Under the pieces are notes generated by a model. The model saw only the letters and a program-made list of their open reading frames with translations. It searched no databases and had not been told where the DNA came from. 47,427 bases of DNA from Thermosediminibacterales bacterium (GTDB taxonomy: Bacteria; Bacillota; Thermosediminibacteria; Koleobacterales; JARRCM01): positions 73,438 through 120,864 of the forward strand of contig JARRCM010000006.1 of the NCBI GenBank assembly GCA_029982205.1, in the 5' to 3' direction. Below are positions 29,363 to 37,555 of this stretch, one piece after another. Both the position numbers and the translations under genes were made by a program. Each line of letters opens with the position of its first letter. Position 1 is the first letter of the stretch.

Positions 29363-29380
29363 TTGCAATTTTCAGACCAA
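29363..29380 (-). promoter_or_regulatory. candidate sigma-54 (-24/-12) promoter of the adh-permease-aor unit
   Basis: On the minus strand TTGGTCTGAAAATTGCA has the invariant GG (29377-29378) and GC (29365-29366) exactly 10 bases apart, and matches the TTGGNNNN...TTGCA pattern. It lies downstream of a terminator and about 60 bases before the adh start. A sigma-54 activator gene is adjacent. Confidence 0.62.
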
Positions 29381-29399
29381 CGTTATCACCAAAAGGCTA

Positions 29400-29428
29400 A
29401 AAATAAAAAATCCCTTCTAACAGGGATT
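29400..29428 (-). terminator. rho-independent terminator after the sigma-54 activator gene
   Basis: On the minus strand AATCCCT and AGGGATT form a 7-bp stem with a 6-base loop, followed by TTTTATTTTT. It lies 150 bases past the activator stop and just upstream of the -24/-12 promoter, insulating the adh unit from read-through. Confidence 0.7.
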
Positions 29429-29577
29429 ATAAAAGTTTAATCTTTTTTATAATTTTTCACGGTAGCAACAATGCACTAATTTTTCATGTCGATATACATT
29501 TAAAACTTTAAAATTCTTACTTTTATACAAGATTCTCTATATGTTTACTTCTGCATCTTTGTAGTGCAAGCCGGAAC

Positions 29578-31311
29578 TTAAATGTTGTATTTCCGCTTCT
29601 TTCTTATAACTGTCGTGCGATGAACACCCAATGCTTCTGCTACTTTTTTTAAACTTTTATATTTTTTTATTGCTTTTTCAATAAGTTGTTTTTCCAGTTT
29701 GCTGATTGCATCATCCAAAGGAATAATGTCTTTTATAAACACATCAGTTCTTTTGTTTTTGAAGTTGTCTTTTAAATAATTAGGTAAATGTTCGATATTA
29801 ATATAATCATCTTCAGCTACTACCACCAATCTTTCAATTATATTTTCCAATTCTCTAACGTTACCGGGCCAGTCATAATCAATGAGCTGATTAATAACTT
29901 CTGAACTAATTGTTTTTTTCAAACCATATTTTTTACTAAATTTCTTCAAAAAATGATATATAAGGGGAACAATATCTTCTTTTCGTTCTCTTAAAGGAGG
30001 AACACAAATCGGAACTGCATTTAATCTATAAAACAAATCCTCTCGGAATTTGCCTTGTTCTACCAACTGTTTCAAATCTTTATTTGTCGAAGCTAAAATC
30101 CTAACATCAATTTTTCTCTCTTTTATTCCACCTACTCTAATTATTTCTCTTTCTTGAATTGCCCTCAAAAGTTTTACCTGCAATTTAAAAGATAAATCAG
30201 CAATTTCATCCAAAAGAAGTGTTCCGCCTTCGGCGACTTCAAACAAACCTGGTTTTCCTTCTTTTTTTGCACCAGAAAATGCTCCTCCTTCATATCCAAA
30301 AAGTTCTGATTCTAACAGGTTTTCTGGAATTGCTCCACAATTTATTTTTATGAATGGTCCTTTACATCTATCACTTTCTTTATGTATCAATTTCGCTATC
30401 AGTTCTTTACCAACCCCGGATTCCCCCGTAATCAGAACATTTGAATCAACTCTTGAAACACGTAAAGCAAGAATAATTATCTGTCTCATGCTGTTACTTT
30501 TTGTTATTATATCTTCCATCTCTATTTGCTGTAGTCGCAGCTCAGATAATTGGTCATAATATTTTTTTGTCAGCTTCTTGGTTTTTTCCAGTTCATCTTT
30601 CAATCGGTTCAATTCTGTTATATCTCTAACATTAGTTACAACTCGGGTTATTTTCCCATTCTCATCAAAAATTGGATTCCCTGTAACAATAACATCTTTC
30701 TTTCCTTTTATAGTCTGCATTATCGTCATCGGTTTCTTCTTTTCAAGCACCAAAAGGGTTACAGATTGTGAATAAAAACCTGCTTTTTCCAGATCACGCA
30801 TATGCCTGCCTATTACTTCTTCGCCCATAACGCCTGTTATTCTTTCATAAGCCGAATTTACCCTTAGTGTAGTTCCGTTTCCATCAGTAACATATATTCC
30901 ATCATATGATGACTCAATTATAGCATTTAATTCTGCATTAAGCTCTTTAACACTGTTTAATTCTTTTGAAATGGTTTCCAATTCTGAAATATCCTGAAAA
31001 ACAGCAACAGCTCCTACGACTTCTCCATTTTTCAAAATAGGGGTTCTATTTGTAATAACTGTTCGATTGCCTATCAAGAGCTTTTGACTAAAATTGCTTT
31101 CTCCTGTCTGTAGCACATCAATAAGAAGGGTGTTTGGAATGACACAAGAAATATGTTTCCCTATTGCATCAACAGCCTTTTTACCTATAACTCTTTCAGC
31201 GGCTGGATTTAATATAGTTATATAACCATCTTTATCGACAGCCACTATTCCGTTATGGGTGGAATTCAAAATGGTATTAAGTTCAATTGATAAATTGTCA
31301 ACGCTTTTCAT
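29578..31311 (-). CDS. PAS-PAS sigma-54-dependent activator
   Basis: The 577-residue bacterial enhancer-binding protein has two PAS domains (about residues 10-110, including VDKDGYITILNPAAERVIG, and 120-235, including GIYVTDGNGTTLRVNSAYERI). A short coiled coil follows (about 235-265). The AAA+ domain has Walker A TGESGVGKE, a GAFSGA loop in place of GAFTGA, Walker B TLLLDEIADL, and the arginine-finger region FREDLFYRLN. A Fis-type helix-turn-helix ends the protein (LKKVAEALGVHRTTVIRKKRKY). It probably senses a ligand or redox state by PAS and activates the adjacent adh-permease-aor unit from the site near 29370. An upstream ATG at 31335 would add eight residues and lacks a separate ribosome site. 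Confidence 0.92.
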   Translation of the reverse strand: MKSVDNLSIELNTILNSTHNGIVAVDKDGYITILNPAAERVIGKKAVDAIGKHISCVIPNTLLIDVLQTGESNFSQKLLIGNRTVITNRTPILKNGEVVGAVAVFQDISELETISKELNSVKELNAELNAIIESSYDGIYVTDGNGTTLRVNSAYERITGVMGEEVIGRHMRDLEKAGFYSQSVTLLVLEKKKPMTIMQTIKGKKDVIVTGNPIFDENGKITRVVTNVRDITELNRLKDELEKTKKLTKKYYDQLSELRLQQIEMEDIITKSNSMRQIIILALRVSRVDSNVLITGESGVGKELIAKLIHKESDRCKGPFIKINCGAIPENLLESELFGYEGGAFSGAKKEGKPGLFEVAEGGTLLLDEIADLSFKLQVKLLRAIQEREIIRVGGIKERKIDVRILASTNKDLKQLVEQGKFREDLFYRLNAVPICVPPLRERKEDIVPLIYHFLKKFSKKYGLKKTISSEVINQLIDYDWPGNVRELENIIERLVVVAEDDYINIEHLPNYLKDNFKNKRTDVFIKDIIPLDDAISKLEKQLIEKAIKKYKSLKKVAEALGVHRTTVIRKKRKYNI

Positions 31312-31462
31312 TGTTATAAAAATTCTCCCTCCCATCCCAGATATGTTACTCTTTGTAAAATTTTATAATTTTCACGATTTGTTGTTTTTTTGCAATATTC
31401 TCTCATGATAATAATATATCATATGTTAAAAATGATTTCCATTCACTTATATTTAGGTCTTC

Positions 31463-31535
31463 CCATATATTTCTAATTCAAGCATTTCATTGGAATATAT
31501 TAAAGTCAATACGATATTCGTGATATAATATATTA
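31463..31535. promoter_or_regulatory. right copy of the duplicated divergent promoter/operator
   Basis: This is the same element as 24610-24682, in the same orientation. On the plus strand TATAAT (31524-31529) with a weak TTAAAG about 18 bases upstream can drive DUF3343. On the minus strand TTGACT (31504-31509) remains, but the -10 is weaker (AATGCT). The GAATAT...ATATTC palindrome is kept. The remaining gap 31336-31610 also has a small ATGATA/TATCAT dyad at 31405-31422. Confidence 0.6.
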
Positions 31536-31610
31536 CATAAATTTATTAAAGTTATAATTGAATATTTATATTGTAGAAAAATATTTGAAAACAAAAAGGA
31601 GTCAATTTTA

Positions 31611-31874
31611 ATGAAAGAAAAATTCTATGTTATTACTTTTCCTACAACACATCACGCACTTAAGTTTGAACAGTTTATAAAAGAAAAAGGCTTTAATTCT
31701 AGGCTTATCCCTGTTCCCAGGGAGATAAGCTCGAGCTGCGGGCTTGCAGCGCGTTTTGAAGAAGATAATTTGCATGAAATCAGCCAACTCGTAAAAGCCA
31801 ACAGTATAGAATATGAATCGCTGTATTTTATAGACAGGACCTCCAATAAAAAACCTGAAAAAACAGATTTTTAA
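31611..31874 (+). CDS. DUF3343 protein
   Basis: An 87-residue cytoplasmic protein with the DUF3343 pattern: YVITFPTTHHALKFEQFIKEKG, LIPVPREISSSCGLAARF with its conserved Ser-Ser-Cys-Gly, and a terminal ESLYFI strand. The biochemical role is unknown. The family commonly accompanies cysteine desulfurases and selenium-metabolism genes, so a sulfur/selenium carrier role is suggested by context only. AAGGAG lies 11 bases before the ATG. It is the only rightward gene in the region, with a terminator right behind it, and shares its promoter element with the cysteine desulfurase gene 7 kb to the left. Confidence 0.85.
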   Translation: MKEKFYVITFPTTHHALKFEQFIKEKGFNSRLIPVPREISSSCGLAARFEEDNLHEISQLVKANSIEYESLYFIDRTSNKKPEKTDF

Positions 31875-31880
31875 AAATCG

Positions 31881-31908
31881 AGAAGAATCCCGTTTTAGGG
31901 ATTCTTCT
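31881..31908. terminator. bidirectional terminator between DUF3343 and serC
   Basis: An 11-bp perfect stem (AGAAGAATCCC/GGGATTCTTCT) with a 6-base loop lies between two converging genes. The minus strand has ATTTTTAAAAA after it, and the plus strand a weaker TATC tail. Confidence 0.75.
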
Positions 31909-31924
31909 TATCATACACCCTTAT

Positions 31925-33013
31925 TTAACCGTTTTTTCGTTGGAATTCCTTCATAAACTCTGCCAAAGCTTTACATCCTTCCACAGGCATTGCGTTATAA
32001 ATAGACGCCCTCAACCCTCCTACGGAACGGTGCCCCTTAAGGCCAATCAACCCTTTGGCAGCAGCCTCTGTTACAAATGTTTTTTCTAAATCTGCATTAG
32101 CCATGGTAAAAGTTACATTCATCAATGAACGGCTGTCCTTCCGTGCATGGCCTCTATAAAATCCGCCGCTGTTGTCTATAACTTCATAAATATAGCCTGC
32201 CTTCTCCTTGTTAATCCTTTCTATAGCAGTCAGACCACCGTTAGATTTTATCCACTTCAACACTAGATTAACGATGTAAATGTTAAAGGATGGAGGTGTA
32301 TTATATAAAGACTTCTTCTTTACATGAGTGCTGTATTTTAACATTGTAGGCAGAGAATCATTTGCTTTTTTCAAGAAGTCTTGTCTGATCAATACCACAG
32401 TAACCCCGGAAGGCCCCAGATTTTTTTGAGCACCTGCATATATTAGACCAAACTTGGAAACATCAAAAGGCCTGCTGAGCATATCAGATGACATATCTGC
32501 CACTATCGGAACATCTCCGAAATCCGGGAATTGTTGCCACTGGGTACCAAAGATTGTATTGTTTGATGTTATGTGCACATACACCGGGTTTTCGCTTAAC
32601 GTAATTTGGTCCATGGAAGGAATGTATTTGTAGTTATCTTCCTTAGTTGAACCTGCTACATGGACTTTCCCCATCATTTCTGCTTCCTTTAGAGCTTTTT
32701 CTGACCAACTTCCTGTAAGTATATAATCTGCAGTGTTTTCTTCAGTAAGGAAATTCATGGGGACCATAAAAAACTGTGTACTTGCACCGCCTTGCAGAAA
32801 CAAAACTTCGAATTCATCCCCAATACCCAAAAGTTCCTTCATCAATGCCTCTGTCTCAAAAATCACCTCTTCAAAATCCTTGGATCGGTGGCTTATTTCA
32901 AGAATAGACATACCTGTGCCTTTATAATTTAAAAACTCTTCTTGAGCTTGCTCCAAAACTGGCAGCGGTAGGGTTGCCGGACCGGCGTAAAAATTATAAA
33001 CTCGTTCAGTCAT
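31925..33013 (-). CDS. serC: phosphoserine aminotransferase
   Basis: SerC converts 3-phosphohydroxypyruvate and glutamate to phosphoserine (serine biosynthesis; it may also serve pyridoxal phosphate synthesis). The 362-residue protein shows VYNFYAGPATLPLPVLEQAQ, GMSILEISHRSKDFE, LFLQGGASTQF for phosphate binding, and the Schiff-base lysine in YAGAQKNLGPSG. The C-terminal LKGHRSVGGLRASIYNAMP is also typical. AGGAGG lies 9 bases before the ATG at 33013; an ATG three codons earlier abuts it and is less likely. No serA is adjacent, although serC-serA pairs are common in Clostridia. Confidence 0.95.
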   Translation of the reverse strand: MTERVYNFYAGPATLPLPVLEQAQEEFLNYKGTGMSILEISHRSKDFEEVIFETEALMKELLGIGDEFEVLFLQGGASTQFFMVPMNFLTEENTADYILTGSWSEKALKEAEMMGKVHVAGSTKEDNYKYIPSMDQITLSENPVYVHITSNNTIFGTQWQQFPDFGDVPIVADMSSDMLSRPFDVSKFGLIYAGAQKNLGPSGVTVVLIRQDFLKKANDSLPTMLKYSTHVKKKSLYNTPPSFNIYIVNLVLKWIKSNGGLTAIERINKEKAGYIYEVIDNSGGFYRGHARKDSRSLMNVTFTMANADLEKTFVTEAAAKGLIGLKGHRSVGGLRASIYNAMPVEGCKALAEFMKEFQRKNG

Positions 33014-33157
33014 TATATTCATCCTCCTAAAAATTTTTTCCTCATAAAGTTTTTAAAATCACAACTGCAGAATAATTATAATTAATTATGGTTCGACATA
33101 AATTACTTGTTTCCTGCAAAATTTAAGCAAAAACTTGATTTTATAACGAAAAAATAT

Positions 33158-33186
33158 TTTACAAATGCTCAAAACAATATTATACT
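33158..33186 (+). promoter_or_regulatory. promoter of the metallo-beta-lactamase-fold gene
   Basis: TTTACA (33158-33163) and TATACT (33181-33186) are separated by 17 bases. The coding start is 49 bases downstream. serC diverges on the other side; its own promoter is not clear. Confidence 0.65.
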
Positions 33187-33234
33187 AAAATCAGAATATT
33201 TTTAAGCAAATAACAGAAAGGTGGTTAGAAAACT

Positions 33235-34113
33235 ATGTCAATTCTATCAAATATCGGTGAGGTTGATTGTGTTCAGGTAACACCTCTTTTGGATGATTAC
33301 TGCGGCTTTGGTTCAGATTTTCTTGCACAGCACGGCATATCAATTTTAATCGACGTATTTTATGAAAACAGGCACTCCAAAAGAATACTTCTGGATACGG
33401 GTAACTCTGCTGAAATTGTTTTACATAACATGGAACTAATAAATATTGACCCTAAAACCATAGACATGATTTTTCTATCCCACTGCCATTATGACCATAC
33501 AGGAGGGCTTATAGAAATCCTTAAAACGATTAATAAAAACATTCCTGTTGTAGCCCATCCCCAAATATTCAGGCAGAACTATAAATTAGAACCCTGTTTA
33601 AAAAACATTGGATTAAAGGAAAACGCCAGGGAAGAAGTTGCCAAAGCCGGGGGACATCCTGTTTTAATCGATAAACCGTTCAATCTTATGCCCGGAGTCA
33701 TTTCTACCGGAGAAGTGGAAAGGGTTACAGGATTTGAGGGAAAAGGGATAGGAACATATAATATTGTAAATAATGAATTCGTCCCTGACCTGATTATAGA
33801 CGATATGGCACTCATTATAAACATCAAGAAAAAAGGTCTGTTAATTGTATCAGGATGCAGCCACTCAGGAATAGTTAATATAGTAAAACATTCAATAAAA
33901 ATAACGGGGATAGATAAAATCCATGGAATAATGGGAGGCCTTCATCTAGTTAACGCATCTGATGAAGTTATAGACAAAACAGTAGAAGAACTAATAAAGC
34001 TTAATCCTGAACATGTAGTTGCCGGGCACTGCACAGGTCTAAAAGCATTGGCAAAACTTATGACAGCCTTTAGGGATAAATTCAGCCAGTTGAGTATAGG
34101 CAGAAACTTTTAA
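33235..34113 (+). CDS. metallo-beta-lactamase-fold hydrolase
   Basis: The 292-residue protein has the zinc/iron motif SHCHYDHTGG (about 83-92), further ligand candidates in GCSHSGIVN, GIMGGLHL and AGHCTGL, and an early LLDTGNS strand. It resembles the group annotated as dihydropterin-phosphate synthase-like (MptA/DUF-type) metallo-hydrolases of anaerobes; the substrate is unknown. AAAGGTGG precedes the ATG. It is transcribed alone from a good promoter, and its stop overlaps the end of the converging DUF4363 gene by 4 bases. Confidence 0.85.
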   Translation: MSILSNIGEVDCVQVTPLLDDYCGFGSDFLAQHGISILIDVFYENRHSKRILLDTGNSAEIVLHNMELINIDPKTIDMIFLSHCHYDHTGGLIEILKTINKNIPVVAHPQIFRQNYKLEPCLKNIGLKENAREEVAKAGGHPVLIDKPFNLMPGVISTGEVERVTGFEGKGIGTYNIVNNEFVPDLIIDDMALIINIKKKGLLIVSGCSHSGIVNIVKHSIKITGIDKIHGIMGGLHLVNASDEVIDKTVEELIKLNPEHVVAGHCTGLKALAKLMTAFRDKFSQLSIGRNF

Positions 34114-34490
34114 AGCACATTTTCTAAACTTAACTTTTCGTTTTCAGGGATATGTTTTAAAAACAGCTTCATTCCGGCAATCTCTGCACGGGCTTCTGAA
34201 GTGTTTTTTGATTTTATGTATTCTTTGATATGAGTGATGCTTAATTCTATATTATCTATTTCATGATGGTTTATTAAAATTGACCAGTATGGTTGATTTT
34301 GCCTCCATTGTTTTTCTAAAACGCTCAAACTTTTGTTTGCATCTGGCCAGTTCTCTTGAACAACAGCTTTTTCAATTTTGTTTAAAATATCAGCCATACT
34401 AGATGATGTTTTATCAAGAAATGATACTGTATAGAATCCTAAAGATAAAAACACACAAAACAAAATAAAAGTAACAATTATAACACGCAT
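34110..34490 (-). CDS. DUF4363 membrane-anchored protein
   Basis: A 126-residue protein with one N-terminal membrane helix (VIIVTFILFCVFLSLGFYTV, residues 3-22) and an outward-facing helical domain. The domain contains paired helices (MADILNKIEKAV, WPDANKSLSVLEKQW) and WSILINHHEIDNIELSITHIKEYI, the pattern of DUF4363. Function is unknown. It follows the DUF421 gene by 9 bases, an association known in Clostridia, so the two probably act together at the membrane. Confidence 0.8.
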   Translation of the reverse strand: MRVIIVTFILFCVFLSLGFYTVSFLDKTSSSMADILNKIEKAVVQENWPDANKSLSVLEKQWRQNQPYWSILINHHEIDNIELSITHIKEYIKSKNTSEARAEIAGMKLFLKHIPENEKLSLENVL

Positions 34491-34499
34491 TTTATCACC

Positions 34500-35198
34500 T
34501 CAATTGCTGGATTGATATTGAGATTTATCACCTTTGGCCTGTGCATGGAAATTGCCGTTTGTATCAAGTATCGCAATAAAAGCATCCTCCGGTTTTTGTA
34601 TGCTGTAGGCCTGCAGCTGGTTTAACAGCCATTCTTCACTTATGTTTAAAGACTTCATGTTTTTTGTCTGTACAACACCGTCTAATACTAAAGTAGTTGG
34701 GAGCTTGGGAGGAGGATGCTTAATGTTGATGTCCTTCACCACAACAGGAGTATTTTCACCCTTAGGAATAACACTTATCTCCCCATTTGTTTCCAAAATT
34801 GCAAATTCTATCTCATTTATGTTGGGATAATTTTTTATCCTTAATTGTTCCAGCAGGTCATTAATGTTGTATCGAAGCCGATAAAGTTCCTTTTCTATGA
34901 TTTTACCGTTTTTTATTAACACACTTGGAGTACCGCATATTAAACTACGGGAGGGTTGATGTTTGAGGGTTAAAAACGATATTGCCACATGAGCAGCCAG
35001 CAGAACAATTATAGGGGTTATTCCTCTTATTAATGGAATGCCCGTTTCCTCCATAGGAATAGACGCAAGTTCTGCAATCATAATAGTAACCACAAACTCA
35101 AAAGGCTGCAGCTGACCTATCTGTCTTTTACCCATCAACCTTGTAACTATTACGATTGTTATATAAAGAATAATTGTCCTAAAAAAAGTTATTAACAT
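34500..35198 (-). CDS. DUF421 (YetF-like) membrane protein
   Basis: The 232-residue protein has three N-terminal membrane helices (about 1-80, including VTRLMGKRQIGQLQPFEFVVTIMIAELAS) and then the double DUF421 alpha/beta domain (SRSLICGTPSVLIKNGKI, LLEQLRIKNYPNINEIEFAILETNGEISV). Bacillus YetF-type proteins are membrane proteins needed for spore or stress traits, and the biochemical activity is unknown. It is first in a two-gene unit with DUF4363. The gap 35199-35387 upstream holds a terminator of the next gene and no other gene. Confidence 0.88.
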   Translation of the reverse strand: MLITFFRTIILYITIVIVTRLMGKRQIGQLQPFEFVVTIMIAELASIPMEETGIPLIRGITPIIVLLAAHVAISFLTLKHQPSRSLICGTPSVLIKNGKIIEKELYRLRYNINDLLEQLRIKNYPNINEIEFAILETNGEISVIPKGENTPVVVKDINIKHPPPKLPTTLVLDGVVQTKNMKSLNISEEWLLNQLQAYSIQKPEDAFIAILDTNGNFHAQAKGDKSQYQSSN

Positions 35199-35321
35199 GT
35201 TATCCCCTTGCTTTCTTTTTCCATAAAAGTTGTAACAGGTTTTATTTTTTTATTTTTTCCTGTTTTATAGAAGTTATATCATCAGATAGTACTACAAAAT
35301 ATGCCAGTTTGCCAAGGGTAA

Positions 35322-35359
35322 TACAAACAAAAACCACCTTCTTATAAATAGAAGATGGT
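35322..35359 (-). terminator. terminator of the NifX/MinD operon
   Basis: On the minus strand ACCATCTTCT pairs with AGAAGGTGGT (one wobble pair) around a 7-base loop, followed by TTTTTGTTTG. It lies 29 bases after the CoA-binding-protein stop and ends the long leftward operon. Confidence 0.8.
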
Positions 35360-35387
35360 AGCAGCTTATAAATCAATATAAAAATTT

Positions 35388-35771
35388 TCAAACCGCAAGC
35401 ATATATACACATGCATTATGAACAACCTTTAGCCCGGCCTGTTCAGCGGATTTTATGGCGTTTTCGCTTTCAGCGCCTGGCTGCATCCAGAGGTATTTGA
35501 TTCCCAGTTCTATGCATTTTTCTACTGCTTTTTCCGTGTGTTTTGGAGGAATAACAAGATTTACTACTTCAGGGACTTCAGGAAGCTCGTCCAAGCCCTT
35601 ATAACATTTATCGCCGTCTATTTTATCTGCTCTGGGATTTATCGGGTATACCGTATAACCTTTGTCCTTAAGCTTTTTGTATATTTTGTAACCGTATTTT
35701 TCAGGGTTAGTAGAAGCTCCCATCACTGCCCATACCTTTTTGTTCAGCATTTCCTGTATTATATCTTCCAT
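35388..35771 (-). CDS. CoA-binding (YccU/Rossmann) protein
   Basis: A 127-residue single Rossmann domain like the CoA_binding_2 family: KVWAVMGASTNPEKYGYKIYKKL, YPINPRADKIDG, VNLVIPPKHTEKAVEKC, LWMQPGAES. It probably binds CoA or acyl-CoA; a catalytic role is not evident. GAGGGACAA precedes the start. It is the last gene of the operon running from DUF5320 at 38.8 kb and lies 32 bases after the second MinD-type gene. Confidence 0.88.
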   Translation of the reverse strand: MEDIIQEMLNKKVWAVMGASTNPEKYGYKIYKKLKDKGYTVYPINPRADKIDGDKCYKGLDELPEVPEVVNLVIPPKHTEKAVEKCIELGIKYLWMQPGAESENAIKSAEQAGLKVVHNACVYMLAV

Positions 35772-35803
35772 TTAAATTTGTCCCTCCTGAGGGTTTTTTT
35801 ATA

Positions 35804-36661
35804 TTATAACATATTCTGGACCTTTTGCCATAGATTTTTTATTTCAGATGCTGTTTGGCTTGTTTCTTCATATTCAACTATGGAAAGACCTTTAATCAGC
35901 GCATCTATTACTTTTCTATCAAACGGAATTTTGCTTATAACATCTACTCCTATACTTTTACAATAGTTTTCAATTTCTAAAGTCTTCCGCTCATCGAGGT
36001 CGTATTTGTTTATACACACGGCGGTCTTTACATCGAAATGGTTTGCGAGTTTTATTATCCTTTCAAGGTCGTGTTTCCCGGCTACCGTTGGTTCTGTAAC
36101 TATCAAAACCATATCAACCCCGGTAATTGACGATATAACAGGGCAGCCTATTCCCGGAGGCCCATCTATAATTATTAAAGATTTGTTCTGCTCTTGAGCG
36201 ATTTTCTGGGCCGCCTTTCTAACTTCAGTTACCAGTTTACCGGAGTTTTCTTCAGCTATTCCAAGTTTTGCATGAACCATAGGGCCATGTTTAGTTTCAG
36301 ATACAAACCAGTGGCCTGAAAGGCTGTCTTCCATAGTTATGGCGTTTTGAGGACAAATGCGGTAGCAAACACCACAGCCTTCACAATAAATATGGTTAAT
36401 TTTGAAATCTTCTATAGCATCAAACCTGCATGCTTCTATGCATTTACCACATCGAACACATTTATCTTCGTGAATTTCAGCCACTTTTGATGCATAGAAC
36501 TGGTGTGTCTCTTTAACATCGGGCTGGAGAAGCAGGTGCATATCAGCAGCATCGACATCACAATCTGCAATAACTTTGTTATCTGCTAAAGCAGCAAAAG
36601 CTGCCGTTATAGATGTCTTCCCTGTCCCTCCCTTGCCGCTTATTATTAAGAGTTCCTTCAC
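35804..36661 (-). CDS. MinD/Mrp-type ATPase with inserted 2x[4Fe-4S] ferredoxin domain (second of pair)
   Basis: The 285-residue protein has the deviant Walker A GKGGTGKTS near residue 9, DCDVDAADMH, then a bacterial ferredoxin insert (CVRCGKCIEACRF and CEGCGVCYRICP, about residues 68-105), and IIDGPPGIGCPV as the switch II region with a cysteine. Such ATPases form pairs in anaerobes and are thought to assemble or carry Fe-S clusters; the targets are unknown. Its start overlaps the stop of its partner by 4 bases, suggesting coupled synthesis of a heterodimer. Confidence 0.9.
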   Translation of the reverse strand: MKELLIISGKGGTGKTSITAAFAALADNKVIADCDVDAADMHLLLQPDVKETHQFYASKVAEIHEDKCVRCGKCIEACRFDAIEDFKINHIYCEGCGVCYRICPQNAITMEDSLSGHWFVSETKHGPMVHAKLGIAEENSGKLVTEVRKAAQKIAQEQNKSLIIIDGPPGIGCPVISSITGVDMVLIVTEPTVAGKHDLERIIKLANHFDVKTAVCINKYDLDERKTLEIENYCKSIGVDVISKIPFDRKVIDALIKGLSIVEYEETSQTASEIKNLWQKVQNML

Positions 36662-37506
36662 TTCTCCACCCTCCTCTCAATCTCTTTCCAGAGGTCGTTA
36701 AATTTTTTATACAACTCCGGGAACTCCTCTACAACACAACCACCACGTGCGTAGCACTCAGCATATCTGCGGTCAAATGGTATTTTTAAAAGGATCGGGA
36801 TTCCTTCACTGTCACAATATTTTTCAACTTTGTCATCACCCAAACCAGAACGATTTATAATTACACCAAACGGGATTCCCATTTCTCTAACCATTCCCAC
36901 TGCTAATTTAAGGTCATTCAATCCGAAGGGGGTTGGCTCGGTAACCAACAAGCAGTAGTCACTTCTTGAAAGTGAAGCTATAACTGGACATGAAGTTCCC
37001 GGAGGCGCATCAATAATTACTACGCCGTCGTTTTTTGCTTTTTTCTTTACCGCCTTAATCACAGGTGGAGCTAAAGGTGAACCTATGTTTAGTTTTCCGT
37101 GGACAAAACTAAAACCTTCTGAACATCTTCCTGACTCTACAACTCCAATTTGTTTAGGTTTATCTGTTAAAGCACCTTTAGGGCAAAACTTAACACATCC
37201 TCCACAACCGTGGCATAGTTCTTCAAACACCAGCACATTTCCGGCCATAACGGTTATTGCACTGAATTCACATACTTCTTTACAGTAGCCGCAGCCATCA
37301 CACAACTCTTCATTAACAGAAGGAACCGGCAGAGTTACCGGTTCGATAACGTTTAGTTCGGGATTGAGAAACAGGTGAGCGTTTGGTTCTTCAACATCAC
37401 AGTCTAGAAATTCTACTGATATTTTATCTTTTACAACTAAAGCCAGATTTGTAGCTACAGTTGTCTTTCCGGTGCCGCCTTTACCGCTGGCAACTGTTAT
37501 TATCAT
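36658..37506 (-). CDS. MinD/Mrp-type ATPase with inserted 2x[4Fe-4S] ferredoxin domain (first of pair)
   Basis: A 282-residue paralogue of the next gene: GKGGTGKTT at about residue 8, FLDCDVEEPNAHLF, ferredoxin insert CDGCGYCKEVCEF and CHGCGGCVKFCP (about 69-110), and IIDAPPGTSCPV. All eight ferredoxin cysteines are present. Each of the two proteins retains its own Walker motifs and clusters, so both halves of a dimer could bind ATP. It lies about 50 bases after a NifX-like gene in the same operon. A role in Fe-S cofactor handling is inferred from family and neighbours. Confidence 0.9.
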   Translation of the reverse strand: MIITVASGKGGTGKTTVATNLALVVKDKISVEFLDCDVEEPNAHLFLNPELNVIEPVTLPVPSVNEELCDGCGYCKEVCEFSAITVMAGNVLVFEELCHGCGGCVKFCPKGALTDKPKQIGVVESGRCSEGFSFVHGKLNIGSPLAPPVIKAVKKKAKNDGVVIIDAPPGTSCPVIASLSRSDYCLLVTEPTPFGLNDLKLAVGMVREMGIPFGVIINRSGLGDDKVEKYCDSEGIPILLKIPFDRRYAECYARGGCVVEEFPELYKKFNDLWKEIERRVEK

Positions 37507-37555
37507 CTTCTCATCACCGCCAGTTTATAGTATAAATGCTTCGCTAGAATCGCAT

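Noticed and set aside
31405-31422. ATGATA/TATCAT dyad upstream of the sigma-54 activator gene as an operator
   Set aside because: The arms are short and the region is very AT-rich, so chance occurrence is likely.
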